From Caulobacteraceae bacterium (GTDB lineage: Bacteria; Pseudomonadota; Alphaproteobacteria; Caulobacterales; Aquidulcibacteraceae), in NCBI GenBank assembly GCA_009773335.1, contig WRPF01000008.1, positions 1 to 64,000 on the forward strand: 64,000 nt of DNA, read 5' to 3'. How positions within the stretch are numbered: position 1 is the stretch's first letter; the number at the start of each line of letters is the position of its first letter. Made by a program: the position numbers and the translations under genes. The notes below the pieces were generated by a model that searched no databases, was not told the origin of the DNA, and saw only the letters and a list, made by a program, of their open reading frames with translations. Shown piece after piece: positions 44,525-53,552 of this stretch.

Positions 44525-46005
44525 TAGCCCACGCTCCCCTCAAGGCTCACTGCGACGAGTTTCTGCGCTTCCACCGCGAACTCCATCGGCAACTGCTGCA
44601 GGACCTCCCGCACGAAGCCATTCACCAGAAGCGCCACCGCTTCCTCTTCCGGTATTCCGCGCTGGCGCATGTAGAAGAGCTGGTCCTCCGACAGCTTCGT
44701 CGTCGTCGCCTCGTGTTCCAGCTTGGCGCTCACATTGCGCGCCTCGACGTAAGGGATGGTGTGGGCCCCACACTTGTCGCCGATGAGCAGCGAATCGCAC
44801 TGGGTGAAGTTGCGCGCGTTGGCGGCCTTGCCATGGATCGAGACGAGCCCGCGATAGGTGTTCTGCGCGCGCCCGGCGGAAATGCCCTTCGAGATGATCC
44901 GGGACTTCGTGTTGCGCCCGAGGTGAATCATCTTGGAACCGGTATCGGCTTGCTGGCGACCATTGGTGATGGCGATGGAATAGAACTCGCCGCTGGAGTC
45001 GTCGCCGCGCAGGATGCAACTGGGGTATTTCCAGGTAATCGCGGAGCCCGTCTCCACTTGCGTCCAGGAAATCCTGGAGCGCGCGCCGCGGCAGTCCCCG
45101 CGCTTGGTGACGAAATTGTAGACGCCGCCTTTGCCGTCAACGTCTCCGGGCCACCAGTTCTGGACGGTCGAATACTTGATCTCGGCGTCTTCGAGCGCCA
45201 CGAGTTCCACCACGGCCGCATGCAGCTGGTTCTCTTCACGCATCGGCGCGGTGCAGCCTTCAAGGTAGGAAACATGGCCTCCCTTGTCGACGATGATGAG
45301 CGTGCGTTCGAATTGGCCGGAACCCTGAGCGTTCATCCGGAAGTAGGTCGACAACTCCATGGGACAACGCACACCCTGCGGCACGTAGACAAAGGAGCCA
45401 TCGGAGAACACCGCGCTGTTGAGCGTCGCGAAGAAATTGTCTGTCGTCGGCACCACCGAGCCCAGATACTTTTTCACGAGATCCGGGTGCTCACGCACCG
45501 CTTCGGAAATCGAGCAGAAAATCACGCCCGCCTGCGCCAGCTCCTTCTTGAACGTCGTCAGGACCGAGACGCTATCGAACACCGCATCCACCGCAATGCG
45601 CGGCGCGCCCGCAACCCCCAGCAGCGTTTCCTGCTCGCGGAGCGGAATGCCGAGCTTCTTGTAGGTCTCAAGGATTTCCGGGTCGACCTCATCGAGACTC
45701 TTGTACTTGGCGGCGTTCTTTGGCGCGGCGTAGTAGGTCGCGTCCTGATAGTCGATCGGCGGATAGCGGACCATTGCCCACGAAGGCTCTTCCATGGTTT
45801 GCCAGCGGCGAAACGCCTCAAGTCGCCAGTCCAGCATCCATTGCGGCTCGTCCTTCTTGGCCGAAATGAAGCGCACGGTGTCTTCGCTCAGGCCCTTCGG
45901 AGCAAATTCCTGTTCGATGTCGGTCGTGAAGCCGGCCGTGTACTTGCCCGCTTCCAGCGCCCTCACGGCGTCGACCGTGGAGAGATCGATCCCTTCCCTG
46001 GCCAT
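44524..46005 (-). CDS. sufB: Fe-S cluster scaffold protein SufB (493 aa)
   Basis: Main scaffold on which the nascent cluster forms. Typical segments are [21 protein letters not shown]-like [43 protein letters not shown] with the conserved sulfur-accepting Cys, and [23 protein letters not shown] near the C-terminus. The ATG at 46005 overlaps the upstream desulfurase stop by one base. Length is standard. Confidence 0.95.
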   Translation of the reverse strand: MAREGIDLSTVDAVRALEAGKYTAGFTTDIEQEFAPKGLSEDTVRFISAKKDEPQWMLDWRLEAFRRWQTMEEPSWAMVRYPPIDYQDATYYAAPKNAAKYKSLDEVDPEILETYKKLGIPLREQETLLGVAGAPRIAVDAVFDSVSVLTTFKKELAQAGVIFCSISEAVREHPDLVKKYLGSVVPTTDNFFATLNSAVFSDGSFVYVPQGVRCPMELSTYFRMNAQGSGQFERTLIIVDKGGHVSYLEGCTAPMREENQLHAAVVELVALEDAEIKYSTVQNWWPGDVDGKGGVYNFVTKRGDCRGARSRISWTQVETGSAITWKYPSCILRGDDSSGEFYSIAITNGRQQADTGSKMIHLGRNTKSRIISKGISAGRAQNTYRGLVSIHGKAANARNFTQCDSLLIGDKCGAHTIPYVEARNVSAKLEHEATTTKLSEDQLFYMRQRGIPEEEAVALLVNGFVREVLQQLPMEFAVEAQKLVAVSLEGSVG

Positions 46006-47132
46006 CACACGCTCTCCTGAAGCGCGCCGAACCGCGCGCGAACCTTTGTGAGGGCCGCAAGCAGTCGCTCCACATCATGTTCGCTCGATGCCCAGCCAAA
46101 GCTCGCGCGCAAAGCGCATCTAGCCGTCGCCGACTCCACGCCCATCGCCAGGAGCACCCGGCTCGACTTCACCTTGCCTGACGAGCAGGCTGAACCGGAA
46201 CTGAGCGCGACGCCTTCGAGATCAAGGGCGATGAGCGCCAGCTCCGCGGGCGTGCCCGGGAGTGCGAAAAGCGATGTATTTGGCAGACGCGGCGCCTCCG
46301 CACCGAAAATGACCACGTCCGCATGGTCCCGCCGCAGCCGCTTCTCGAAAAGCTCGCGCAGCTGTTGCACCCGCGAGGTTTCGATGGTCGCGGCAGCTTC
46401 CATGGCTGCACCGAAGCCCGCAAGCGCAGGGACGTTCTCTGTCCCCGGCCGGCGTCCCTGTTCCTGCCCCCCGCCACGACGCGTGATGGCGAACGGCGCC
46501 CCTGGAGCAAGGACCAGGGCGCCTGCGCCGGGCGGCCCGCCGGTCTTGTGGCTCGACATCACCAGATAGGAGGCGTCCAGAACGCCGATATCTACCGGGA
46601 TGCGCCCAACCGCCTGCGAGGCGTCGACCAGCAACAACCCGCCAGCCTCACGCACGCGCGCCGCCACCTGCGCGACCGGCTGCACGACGCCGGTTTCATT
46701 GTTGGCGAGCATGACCGCCACAAGTGGGTGACTTGCCGCCGCCAGGAGATCGCCGAGATGCCCGAGATCGACGAGGCCGTCCCCGTCGACACGCAGCGGC
46801 GACATCTCGTCCATCGTAGCGGTCGCTTCCCACAGGGCATCGTGTTCGATCTCGGAAATGATGAGATCGTCATATGTATCGCGCGCCGCCTCGAGCGCGA
46901 GTTGGAGCGCCTCGGTCGCTCCGCCGGTGAAAATCACGTCGCGCGCCCGTGCGCCGACGCCTTTCGCGACAGCCTCGCGTGCATTCTCCAGAAGCGCCTT
47001 GGCCGCGCGGCCGGCCGCATGCACAGACGACGGGTTGCCGCCGATCGCGAGCGCACGCGTGACCGCCTCCGCGGCTTCAGGGCGGACCGGCGTTGTGGCG
47101 TTGTAGTCGCAGTAGGCGATGTCGGCGTTCAT
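46005..47132 (-). CDS. Cysteine desulfurase, IscS/NifS group (375 aa)
   Basis: Second desulfurase in the cluster, of group [17 protein letters not shown] is the start, the PLP lysine lies in [15 protein letters not shown], and the catalytic Cys in the longer loop [13 protein letters not shown] near residue 318 distinguishes it from SufS. Alphaproteobacterial suf operons often begin iscR-iscS like this. It may supply sulfur to the SUF scaffold, to tRNA thiolation, or both. A gap of 16 bases follows the iscR stop. Confidence 0.92.
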   Translation of the reverse strand: MNADIAYCDYNATTPVRPEAAEAVTRALAIGGNPSSVHAAGRAAKALLENAREAVAKGVGARARDVIFTGGATEALQLALEAARDTYDDLIISEIEHDALWEATATMDEMSPLRVDGDGLVDLGHLGDLLAAASHPLVAVMLANNETGVVQPVAQVAARVREAGGLLLVDASQAVGRIPVDIGVLDASYLVMSSHKTGGPPGAGALVLAPGAPFAITRRGGGQEQGRRPGTENVPALAGFGAAMEAAATIETSRVQQLRELFEKRLRRDHADVVIFGAEAPRLPNTSLFALPGTPAELALIALDLEGVALSSGSACSSGKVKSSRVLLAMGVESATARCALRASFGWASSEHDVERLLAALTKVRARFGALQESV

Positions 47133-47148
47133 ATGAGGTCGGCCCTGC

Positions 47149-47613
47149 TCATTCGGCCGGCGTCAGGCAAGCGAGTCCCGGCGCCCCGGCGCGACCGCGC
47201 ACCCGACTGGTGATGACGTCTTCAAGCGTCACGGCGTCGAGGAACACATGAATTTGCCGACCGAGTTCGTCCCACAGATCGTGTGCGATGCACCGGCCGA
47301 CCTTGCCCTGGCAACTCTTGAGCGAACCGTCCCGGCAGCGCGTCGTCTTGATCGGCTCATCGACCGCCGCGATCACCTCGGAGATCGCAATTTCGGCCGC
47401 CCGGCGCGCAAGCTTATAGCCTCCGCCCGGCCCTCTGACGCCCCCGACCAGCCCCGCCCGCCGCAGTCGCGCGAAGAGCTGCTCCAGATAGGACAGCGAG
47501 ATTTCCTGACGCTCGGAAATTTCCTGGAGCGGCACGGCGCGCTCCGCCCCGCCATTGGCGGCGAGGTCGGCGAGCGCCATGACCGCATAGCGGCCCTTGG
47601 ATGTCAGTCTCAT
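47149..47613 (-). CDS. iscR: Rrf2-family Fe-S regulator, IscR-like (154 aa)
   Basis: Winged-helix repressor sensing Fe-S status. MRLTSKGRYAVMALADLA and SLSYLEQLFARLRRAGLVGGVRGPGGGYKLAR are the DNA-binding region. Three cysteines (C93, C101, C108) plus H111 could ligate a [2Fe-2S] cluster; spacing is C-x7-C-x6-C-x2-H, wider than the C-x5-C-x5-C-x2-H of E. coli IscR. The ATG at 47613 is the family start. It heads the suf operon, and an IscR-type-1-like site lies about 110-135 bases upstream, suggesting autorepression. Confidence 0.92.
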   Translation of the reverse strand: MRLTSKGRYAVMALADLAANGGAERAVPLQEISERQEISLSYLEQLFARLRRAGLVGGVRGPGGGYKLARRAAEIAISEVIAAVDEPIKTTRCRDGSLKSCQGKVGRCIAHDLWDELGRQIHVFLDAVTLEDVITSRVRGRAGAPGLACLTPAE

Positions 47614-47724
47614 GTGACGGGTCCTGATCTTGCCCGTCCGGCGGCCTGCCGTGCGGGAAAACCTCGCTTCGCGCGGGGGCATTGTGTTAAGGCACGCGCT
47701 TTCACGATCAGACCCTGAGGTAGG

Positions 47725-47749
47725 ATGTCCTACTAAAAAGGTCAACAAT
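47725..47749 (-). promoter_or_regulatory. IscR type-1-like operator upstream of iscR-suf
   Basis: By eye the minus-strand 25-mer agrees with the E. coli type-1 consensus ATASYYGACTRWWWYAGTCRRSTAT at about 19 positions; its centre reads TTGACCTTTTTAGTAGG. TTGACC could also serve as a -35 element. The site overlaps the palindrome GTAGGATGTCCTAC (47720-47733). It lies between the divergent iscR and alpha/beta-hydrolase genes. Confidence 0.45.
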
Positions 47750-47805
47750 TCCCCCGGGGAAATACCGCGCCGCGCGGTCCCGTGGCGCAGAGAGGTTCCA
47801 AGGGC

Positions 47806-48489
47806 ATGCCTGAAGTGATTTTCGCCGGACCCGCCGGTCGTGTTGAAGGCCGATACGCGGAGCCCAAGCGCGAGAACGCGCCGATCGCCCTCATTCTCCA
47901 CGCCCACCCCCGGGCGGGCGGTTCGATGCAGGATCGGGTCACGGTCCAGCTCTACCAGATATTCACGCGGTTCGGCTTCGCCACGCTGCGGTTCAACTTC
48001 CGCGGCATTGGACGCAGCCAGGGCGTGTTCGACAACGGCATGGGCGAACTGTCGGACGCGGCGCAGGCGCTCGACTACCTGCAGAGCATGAATCCGAACG
48101 CCGAACAGTGCTGGGTCGCGGGCTACTCCTTCGGCGCATGGATCGGGCTCCAGCTCCTCATGCGGCGGCCTGAGATTGACGGTTTCATCGCCATCTCGCC
48201 GCCAGCGAACCACTACGATCTGTCCTTCCTCGCGCCGTGCCCGGCGTCGGGCCTCATCGTGTACGGCACCAAGGACGGCGTATCGCCCGCCTCCGATGTC
48301 GAGCGCGTGGTGTCGAAGATCCGCACGCAGAAGAACATCAAGGTCGATCACCAGTCCGTGGAAGGCGCCGACCACTTCTATCGCAACCCGGCAGACAAAT
48401 CCGTCGATTATCTCGCGGAAGTTGAAGCCAAGGTGAGCGCCTACCTCGAACGCCGGCTGGCGCCGGATGCGATCAAGCGACAGGGGTAG
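47806..48489 (+). CDS. Alpha/beta hydrolase, YfbR/CocE-like dienelactone hydrolase fold (227 aa)
   Basis: Serine hydrolase. ALILHAHPRAGGSMQDRV gives the oxyanion region, ATLRFNFRGIGRSQGVFDNGMGE the family-specific loop, GYSFGAW the nucleophile elbow (Ser near residue 108), YGTKDGVSP the Asp and EGADHFYR the His. Proteins of this subgroup are conserved in proteobacteria as small hydrolases of unknown substrate. The ATG at 47806 follows AAGGGC. It diverges from iscR and converges on the PLP-enzyme gene 6 bases away. No signal peptide. Confidence 0.83.
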   Translation: MPEVIFAGPAGRVEGRYAEPKRENAPIALILHAHPRAGGSMQDRVTVQLYQIFTRFGFATLRFNFRGIGRSQGVFDNGMGELSDAAQALDYLQSMNPNAEQCWVAGYSFGAWIGLQLLMRRPEIDGFIAISPPANHYDLSFLAPCPASGLIVYGTKDGVSPASDVERVVSKIRTQKNIKVDHQSVEGADHFYRNPADKSVDYLAEVEAKVSAYLERRLAPDAIKRQG

Positions 48490-48495
48490 GAACGG

Positions 48496-49758
48496 CTAGG
48501 CCGACACCGGAAATGTCGGCCAGACGCCTGTGATGTTTTCGCCGTCGAACAGCGCAATATCGCCGAATTGCAAGAAAATCGCTTCGCTCTGCGTGGGGCG
48601 AAGGAAAACGTAGTCGTCCGGCTGCAGATCGATCGCATCCGATCCTGTGAGCAGTTCCTGATTGCTCGAGCGCCCGAACAGCGCGCTGTACTCCAGCCCC
48701 GGCGGCGACTCTGGCTTTGCCAGCCAGTGACCGCCATGAATGAAGAACGCCCGTTTCGTGTTCGGATCAAAGAAGGCGAAAATGCCCGACGCGGATTCGA
48801 TCGTGGGGATTTCCGTCCGCGCGAGCGCCTTGATGACCGGCGTCGCGATGAAGGCGGCCGCCGTGTGGTGGACCAGCGTCTTGAGATCGAAATCGGCCGG
48901 CTTCACGAAAGCCGATCCGATCGCGACCTCGTTCGCGGCCGTGCCCTTCGCGTGCAGCGCGTAGGTCGGACTTCCGGCCGAGTTCAACGTGAGCGATGCG
49001 GGATCAACCTTCAGTCGTTCGATGAGCACCGCCTTGGCCGCCTCGTAGGCCTTCTGCACGGAGGCATAAGCGCGTTCGGGATTCGCCGCCTTGGGCACGT
49101 GCGGGTCGTAGCCCATAAGGCCCGTCACCGTGACGCCGGCGTCGCGCGCAAAGTCCAACGCGCGCGCCAGCTCTTCGAGATCGACAAACCCGCCTCTATG
49201 CAGGCCGACGTCGATCTCGAAATTGGCCCTCAACGCTACGCCACGCGATTTCGCCAGCTCCGCGTACTGTGCAAGGCGCGCCGGCGTATCGATGAGCCAC
49301 TGTGGCGACACCGGGCCGATTGTTTCAAGCACGTGCGCAGCTTCTGCAACCGGCAACGGCTTGCCGAGCAGGAGATCGGCGCCCTGTTTCGCGCGGACCA
49401 GCTCCGTCAGCATCGGCCCGTTGAAGACCATGTAACGATTGGTTCCCACACCGTTCGCCACCGCGTCCAGAAGGTCGTGCGCCGGCAGCGATTTCACAAC
49501 GATGCGCGTCGCGAGCCCCGTCCCTGCCAAAGTCTCCTTCACCGCCCTGATATTCGCATCGAGCCGCACGCGATCGACAACCAGCGTCGGCCTGGAATGG
49601 CCAGCGGCATGCAGTGCGAGCGAGAGCTTCTGGAAATACGCACTGTGCGGACCGCCGCGATCGGATTTCCGTGCCGCCATGACGCCTCCTCCTGCCAACA
49701 CCAGCGCGCCGCCGCCCCACATCGCTGCACGCCGGGTCCAGCCTCGCGCTTCAACCAT
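48496..49758 (-). CDS. Exported DSD1-type PLP enzyme (alanine-racemase fold, 420 aa)
   Basis: Fold type III PLP enzyme of the D-threonine aldolase/D-serine dehydratase (DSD1) family. The PLP lysine is K89 in RIVVKSLPAH, the barrel continues with RANFEIDVGLHRGGF, and the C-terminal domain ends GDIALFDGENITGVWPTFPV. Unusually the N-terminus has a Tat-like signal: RR at 9-10 (WTRRAAMW) followed by a hydrophobic stretch to about residue 29, so the enzyme is probably exported folded with PLP bound. It overlaps the upstream lactone oxidase gene by 8 bases. Likely acts on D-amino or beta-hydroxy amino acids outside the cytosol; unproven. Confidence 0.82.
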   Translation of the reverse strand: MVEARGWTRRAAMWGGGALVLAGGGVMAARKSDRGGPHSAYFQKLSLALHAAGHSRPTLVVDRVRLDANIRAVKETLAGTGLATRIVVKSLPAHDLLDAVANGVGTNRYMVFNGPMLTELVRAKQGADLLLGKPLPVAEAAHVLETIGPVSPQWLIDTPARLAQYAELAKSRGVALRANFEIDVGLHRGGFVDLEELARALDFARDAGVTVTGLMGYDPHVPKAANPERAYASVQKAYEAAKAVLIERLKVDPASLTLNSAGSPTYALHAKGTAANEVAIGSAFVKPADFDLKTLVHHTAAAFIATPVIKALARTEIPTIESASGIFAFFDPNTKRAFFIHGGHWLAKPESPPGLEYSALFGRSSNQELLTGSDAIDLQPDDYVFLRPTQSEAIFLQFGDIALFDGENITGVWPTFPVSA

Positions 49759-51154
49759 CTTGGAACACCGCGCGCAGGTGATCGTTCAGCATTCGCCCAT
49801 CCGGGTCCAGCATGTCGCGCACGGCGACAGCATCCTTGAACCGCGGATACAGGGACACGAAATCGGCATGCTTGAGCGAATGGAGTTTACCCCAGTGCGG
49901 TCGCCCGCCGTGCTTGCGCAGGATTGGCTCAACAAGATCGAAGAAAAAGCGGTAGTCGTCCTTGTAGTAGGCGTGGACCGCTATGGAGCCCGAGACGCGC
50001 TCATGAAATGGCGAAAGCCACGCATCGTCCGCGTCGATCACGCGCGCCTCGATCGGAAAGAAGACATCTGACCGATGTTTCTCGATCGCAGCAATCACAT
50101 CGCGCAACGCCGCCATCTGCGTCTCAAGCGGCAGATGATACTCCATTTCGTTGAAACGCACCGGCCGTTCGTTCGACAGGAGCTTCCACCCCTCATCAAC
50201 GGCTTCGTCGGGCGGCGCATCCTTGAACGCCGCTTGCGCAAGGCTGCGGCGTACGCCCGGCAGGAAGCCCGCAACATCGCGCAGCTTCTTCAGTTCCATC
50301 ACCGCATCGACATCGGTGTCCGGCCCGCGGGGCGAGACCGGCTTGTCCGTTTCATCGACGGTGATCAGCGCCGCGAGCCCCGTGAACGGGATCGCGTAGA
50401 ACTCGACGTTGCGGTGTTGCGCAATCAGGCTGGGCCACTCCTCGATGACCTCATCGAGCTGGCGGCCGACAGTGCGTTTCAACACCCGCTTCAACGGCCG
50501 GTTCTGAAGGGTGATTTCGCTGATGACGCCGAACGCGCCGAGATTGACTCGGGCCGCATGGAACACGTCTGCATTCGTCGTGCGATCGCAGGCGAGCACG
50601 TCGCCCCGGGGGGTCGCAATACGAAACGCCGTGACATCGCCATGGATCGCCTTGAAGGCGCGCCCTGTACCGTGCGTGCCGGTTCCCAGAGCGCCGCCGA
50701 GCGACTGCTTGTTGATGTCCGGCAGATTCGGCATTTCCTGGCCGATCGCGGCAAGCGCGGGCCCCAGATCTCCAAGGCGCGTTCCTGCGCGCACCGTCGC
50801 CTGTTGCGTGGCCGCGTCGTGGCTCACCAACCCGCTCATGCGGTCAAGCGTGAGCAACGTGCCGCCGGTCGGCACAAGTGCGGTGAAGGAATGCCCAGCT
50901 CCGACCGGACGGATCGGTCCTGGCGAGGACTTCAGGATGCCAGCGAGCGCTTCTTCGCCATCCGGCGCGGCGCGTTCCTTCGGATAGGCGTTCTGGATCC
51001 CGGACCAGTTGCGCCAGAGCAGTCGCCCCTGGTCGTCCTGCGAGGGCGGCGAGGCGGGCTCCCTGTCACGCCAGACTCGATAGCCTGCCGCGCCGCCCGT
51101 AGCGGCGATGCCGGCGCCTACACCTCCCACGACAACAGCGCGTCTCGAAACCAT
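49751..51154 (-). CDS. Tat-exported FAD sugar-lactone oxidase, ALO family (467 aa)
   Basis: VAO-type flavoprotein of the D-arabinono-1,4-lactone/L-gulonolactone oxidase family. The N-terminus MVSRRAVVVGGVGAGIAATGG is a twin-arginine signal. The PCMH FAD domain covers about 45-225: PIRPVGAGHSFTALVP (H88 is the candidate covalent FAD ligand) and LGGALGTGTHGTG. The ALO cap follows, and the C-terminal GGRPHWGKLHSL is the family HWGK motif. Probable reaction: oxidation of a sugar acid, polyol or lactone in the periplasm. It is coupled to the cytochrome c gene (11-base gap), a likely electron acceptor, and overlaps the PLP-enzyme gene. Confidence 0.87.
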   Translation of the reverse strand: MVSRRAVVVGGVGAGIAATGGAAGYRVWRDREPASPPSQDDQGRLLWRNWSGIQNAYPKERAAPDGEEALAGILKSSPGPIRPVGAGHSFTALVPTGGTLLTLDRMSGLVSHDAATQQATVRAGTRLGDLGPALAAIGQEMPNLPDINKQSLGGALGTGTHGTGRAFKAIHGDVTAFRIATPRGDVLACDRTTNADVFHAARVNLGAFGVISEITLQNRPLKRVLKRTVGRQLDEVIEEWPSLIAQHRNVEFYAIPFTGLAALITVDETDKPVSPRGPDTDVDAVMELKKLRDVAGFLPGVRRSLAQAAFKDAPPDEAVDEGWKLLSNERPVRFNEMEYHLPLETQMAALRDVIAAIEKHRSDVFFPIEARVIDADDAWLSPFHERVSGSIAVHAYYKDDYRFFFDLVEPILRKHGGRPHWGKLHSLKHADFVSLYPRFKDAVAVRDMLDPDGRMLNDHLRAVFQDG

Positions 51155-51165
51155 GTTGGCTTACC

Positions 51166-51519
51166 TCAGTTCTCGTGATCGGCCATGAAGCGGATCAGCG
51201 CCTCGTAGTCCTGCGGCGTGCAGGAAAAACACTGCCCGCCCGCCGGCATGCCGTTGAGACCGCCCACAGTGCTCGAAAGCAACGCAGGCATGCCCTTCTT
51301 CCAGCGCGGCTCCCACGACGCCCGGTCCCCCGCCAGCGGCGCGCCGGTATCCACCACCGTGTGGCACGTCCGGCAGGATTGGGCATAGAGGTCGGAGAGC
51401 CGCGGACCGGCCGGGACGAGGGTGAGCGCGTACGCCGCAGCTTCGGCCGGCGAGCGCTTTGGCGCAGCCGGAGCGCATGCGGCGAGCATCAGCGCGACCG
51501 CCAGAACAATCCACTTCAT
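51166..51519 (-). CDS. Lipoprotein c-type cytochrome, c5-like (117 aa)
   Basis: The signal peptide ends in a lipobox (LAAC, Cys15), so the mature protein is lipid-anchored. Heme motif CRTCH is at 49-53. A candidate axial Met is M91 in GGLNGMPAGG, followed by CFSC (C97, C100), the disulfide typical of cytochrome c5. The ATG at 51519 follows GGAGGACGG. It is first of a three-gene unit with the lactone oxidase and PLP enzyme, which suggests it carries electrons from the oxidase to the respiratory chain. Confidence 0.87.
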   Translation of the reverse strand: MKWIVLAVALMLAACAPAAPKRSPAEAAAYALTLVPAGPRLSDLYAQSCRTCHTVVDTGAPLAGDRASWEPRWKKGMPALLSSTVGGLNGMPAGGQCFSCTPQDYEALIRFMADHEN

Positions 51520-51573
51520 TCCGTCCTCCCTCCTGCCAGTGTGCGAAAGGACGGGCGGCTTGGCTAGTCCCGC

Positions 51574-52266
51574 CTAACGAGGGCGCGCGTGCTCCACGAG
51601 GTGGCCGTCCTTCAGCGTCACCACACGGTCCATGTACGAAGCCAGTTCAAGATTGTGGGTCGCGATGAGCGCGCCCACGCCTTCGCGCCGCGCGACATCG
51701 AACAGACTCTGGAAAACCGCGCCCGAGGTCGTCGGGTCAAGGTTGCCGGTCGGTTCGTCTGCGAGAAGCAGCCGCGGGCGGTTTGCCAGCGCACGTGCGA
51801 TCGCCACGCGCTGCTGTTCGCCGCCGGACAGCTGAGCCGGTTGATGATGCAGACGCGCGCCGAGTCCCATGAGGGTCAGAAGCCTCTCAGCCTCCACACG
51901 CGCATCGCGACGCCTGCGTCCCGCAATGAGTTGTGGCAGCGCCACGTTGTCGAGTGCGTCGAATTCCGCGAGCAGATGGTGGAACTGGTAGACAAAACCG
52001 ATATAGCGCCGCCGCAACGCCGTTCGCGCGTCATCGCCGAGCGCCCACGCATCGACGCCGTCGATCAGAACCGTTCCGCCCGTCGGACGTTCGAGCAGGC
52101 CGGCGGCGTGCAACAGCGACGACTTGCCGGATCCTGACGGCCCGACAAGGCCCACCATTTCACCCGGCTGCACGTCGAGATCGACGCCCGACAGGATCAC
52201 GAGTTCGCCATCGCCCGATGCAAAGCGCCGTTCGAGACCACGAATAGAGAGCGCCGGCTCACTCAT
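51574..52266 (-). CDS. lolD: Lipoprotein-releasing ABC transporter ATPase LolD (230 aa)
   Basis: ATPase of the LolCDE machine that extracts lipoproteins from the inner membrane for LolA. Walker A GPSGSGKSS, the signature LSGGEQQRVAIARAL, Walker B LLLADEPTGNLD and the H-loop THNLELA are all present; YIGFVYQFHHLLAEFDALDNV is the LolD Q-loop region. The ATG at 52266 overlaps the lolC stop by 8 bases. It ends 54 bases before the cytochrome c gene. Confidence 0.94.
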   Translation of the reverse strand: MSEPALSIRGLERRFASGDGELVILSGVDLDVQPGEMVGLVGPSGSGKSSLLHAAGLLERPTGGTVLIDGVDAWALGDDARTALRRRYIGFVYQFHHLLAEFDALDNVALPQLIAGRRRRDARVEAERLLTLMGLGARLHHQPAQLSGGEQQRVAIARALANRPRLLLADEPTGNLDPTTSGAVFQSLFDVARREGVGALIATHNLELASYMDRVVTLKDGHLVEHARPR

Positions 52267-53539
52267 AGCGAAGCGCCTCCACGGGATCGAGACGCGAGGC
52301 GCGCCAGGCCGGCGGCAGCGTCGCGAGGAACGACATGAGCAACGCCCAGACGGTCACGATGCCAACTTCCCCCCAGTCGAGTTTCGCGGGCAGGCGCGAA
52401 AGGGAATAGACTTCCGGATTGAAGATCTGTGTGCGCGTCACGAACTCGATCGCGGCCTGGATTGCGCTGATGTTCAGGCACATGAGCGTGCCCAGCACGA
52501 GCCCCGCGATTGTGCCGAGCACGCCGATGGATGCCCCGGACAGGAAGAAGATGCGCAGGATCGCGCCGCGCGTGGCCCCCATCGTGCGCAGGATCGCGAT
52601 GTCGCGCCCCTTGTTCTTCACCAGCATCACGAGACCGGTGATGATGTTCATCGCCGTGATGGCCACCAGGATCATCAGCACGATGCGCATCATGTTTCGC
52701 TCGACGATAAGCGCCGTGACGAGGCTCTGGTGCATGTCCTTCCAGTCGGTGATGATCACGTCGGGCGGGAGGCTGGCGCGCAGGGCCTGCTTCACCGGCA
52801 GCGGATCGGTCGGATCATCGATACGGACTTCCAGCCGGTCCACGCTGTCACCGCGCCCGAAAAAGAGCTGCGCCTGATCGAGCGGCATGAAAACCAGTGT
52901 CGCATCGAACTCGGCGGCGCCGACGGTGAACAGGCCGGCGACGGTGAAGCTCTTGCGTCGCGGCACCATGCCGAACGGCGTCGCGGACCCGTTGGGCGAA
53001 AGAAGCGTGACGGTATCGCCCTCGAAAGCGCCAAGTTGCGCCGCCAGCCGCGACCCGAGAAGCACCTTGGGATCTTCCTGGTCGTCGAACGCGTCGAGTG
53101 AGCTTCCGGGCGCCATCTGCCGGGACACGATGGTCAGCGACTTGAGATCGGTCTCGCGGATACCGCGGACATAAACGCCAGATGCGCCGCCTTCCACGCT
53201 GGCCAGCGCCTGCCCGTCGATCATCGGCGCCACATGATTGACGCCCGGCGTCGCTCTCGTCCGCTCAATCGCCGTATCGACTTCGTTGGGTGATCGCCCC
53301 CGCACGTCGACATAGACATGCCCGCTGACGCCGAGAATGCGCGACAGCAGCGTTTCGCGGAAACCGTTCATGATCGACATGACGACAATGAGCGCGGTCA
53401 CGGCCAGCATGATGCCGGCGAACGAAATGATCGAGATGAGGGCGACCCCCCCCTGCTGGCGTTTCGCGCGCAGATAGCGCGACGCGAGCGATCTCTCGAA
53501 GGCCCCAAAGGGCGGCGCAGACGTCGGTTCGCTCAACAC
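52259..53539 (-). CDS. lolC: Lipoprotein-releasing system permease LolC/E (426 aa)
   Basis: FtsX-like permease with one N-terminal helix (SIISFAGIMLAVTALIVVMSIMNGFRETLL), a large periplasmic domain (about 55-275) and three C-terminal helices (IVLMILVAITAMNIITGLVML, VLGTIAGLVLGTLMCLNI and the last before TLPPAWRASRLDPVEALRYE). A single LolC/E-type subunit is encoded; alphaproteobacteria often have one or a hybrid LolF. The start is a GTG at 53539 preceded by GGAG. Coupled to lolD. Confidence 0.92.
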   Translation of the reverse strand: MLSEPTSAPPFGAFERSLASRYLRAKRQQGGVALISIISFAGIMLAVTALIVVMSIMNGFRETLLSRILGVSGHVYVDVRGRSPNEVDTAIERTRATPGVNHVAPMIDGQALASVEGGASGVYVRGIRETDLKSLTIVSRQMAPGSSLDAFDDQEDPKVLLGSRLAAQLGAFEGDTVTLLSPNGSATPFGMVPRRKSFTVAGLFTVGAAEFDATLVFMPLDQAQLFFGRGDSVDRLEVRIDDPTDPLPVKQALRASLPPDVIITDWKDMHQSLVTALIVERNMMRIVLMILVAITAMNIITGLVMLVKNKGRDIAILRTMGATRGAILRIFFLSGASIGVLGTIAGLVLGTLMCLNISAIQAAIEFVTRTQIFNPEVYSLSRLPAKLDWGEVGIVTVWALLMSFLATLPPAWRASRLDPVEALRYE

Positions 53540-53552
53540 GGTTCTCCGGAGA

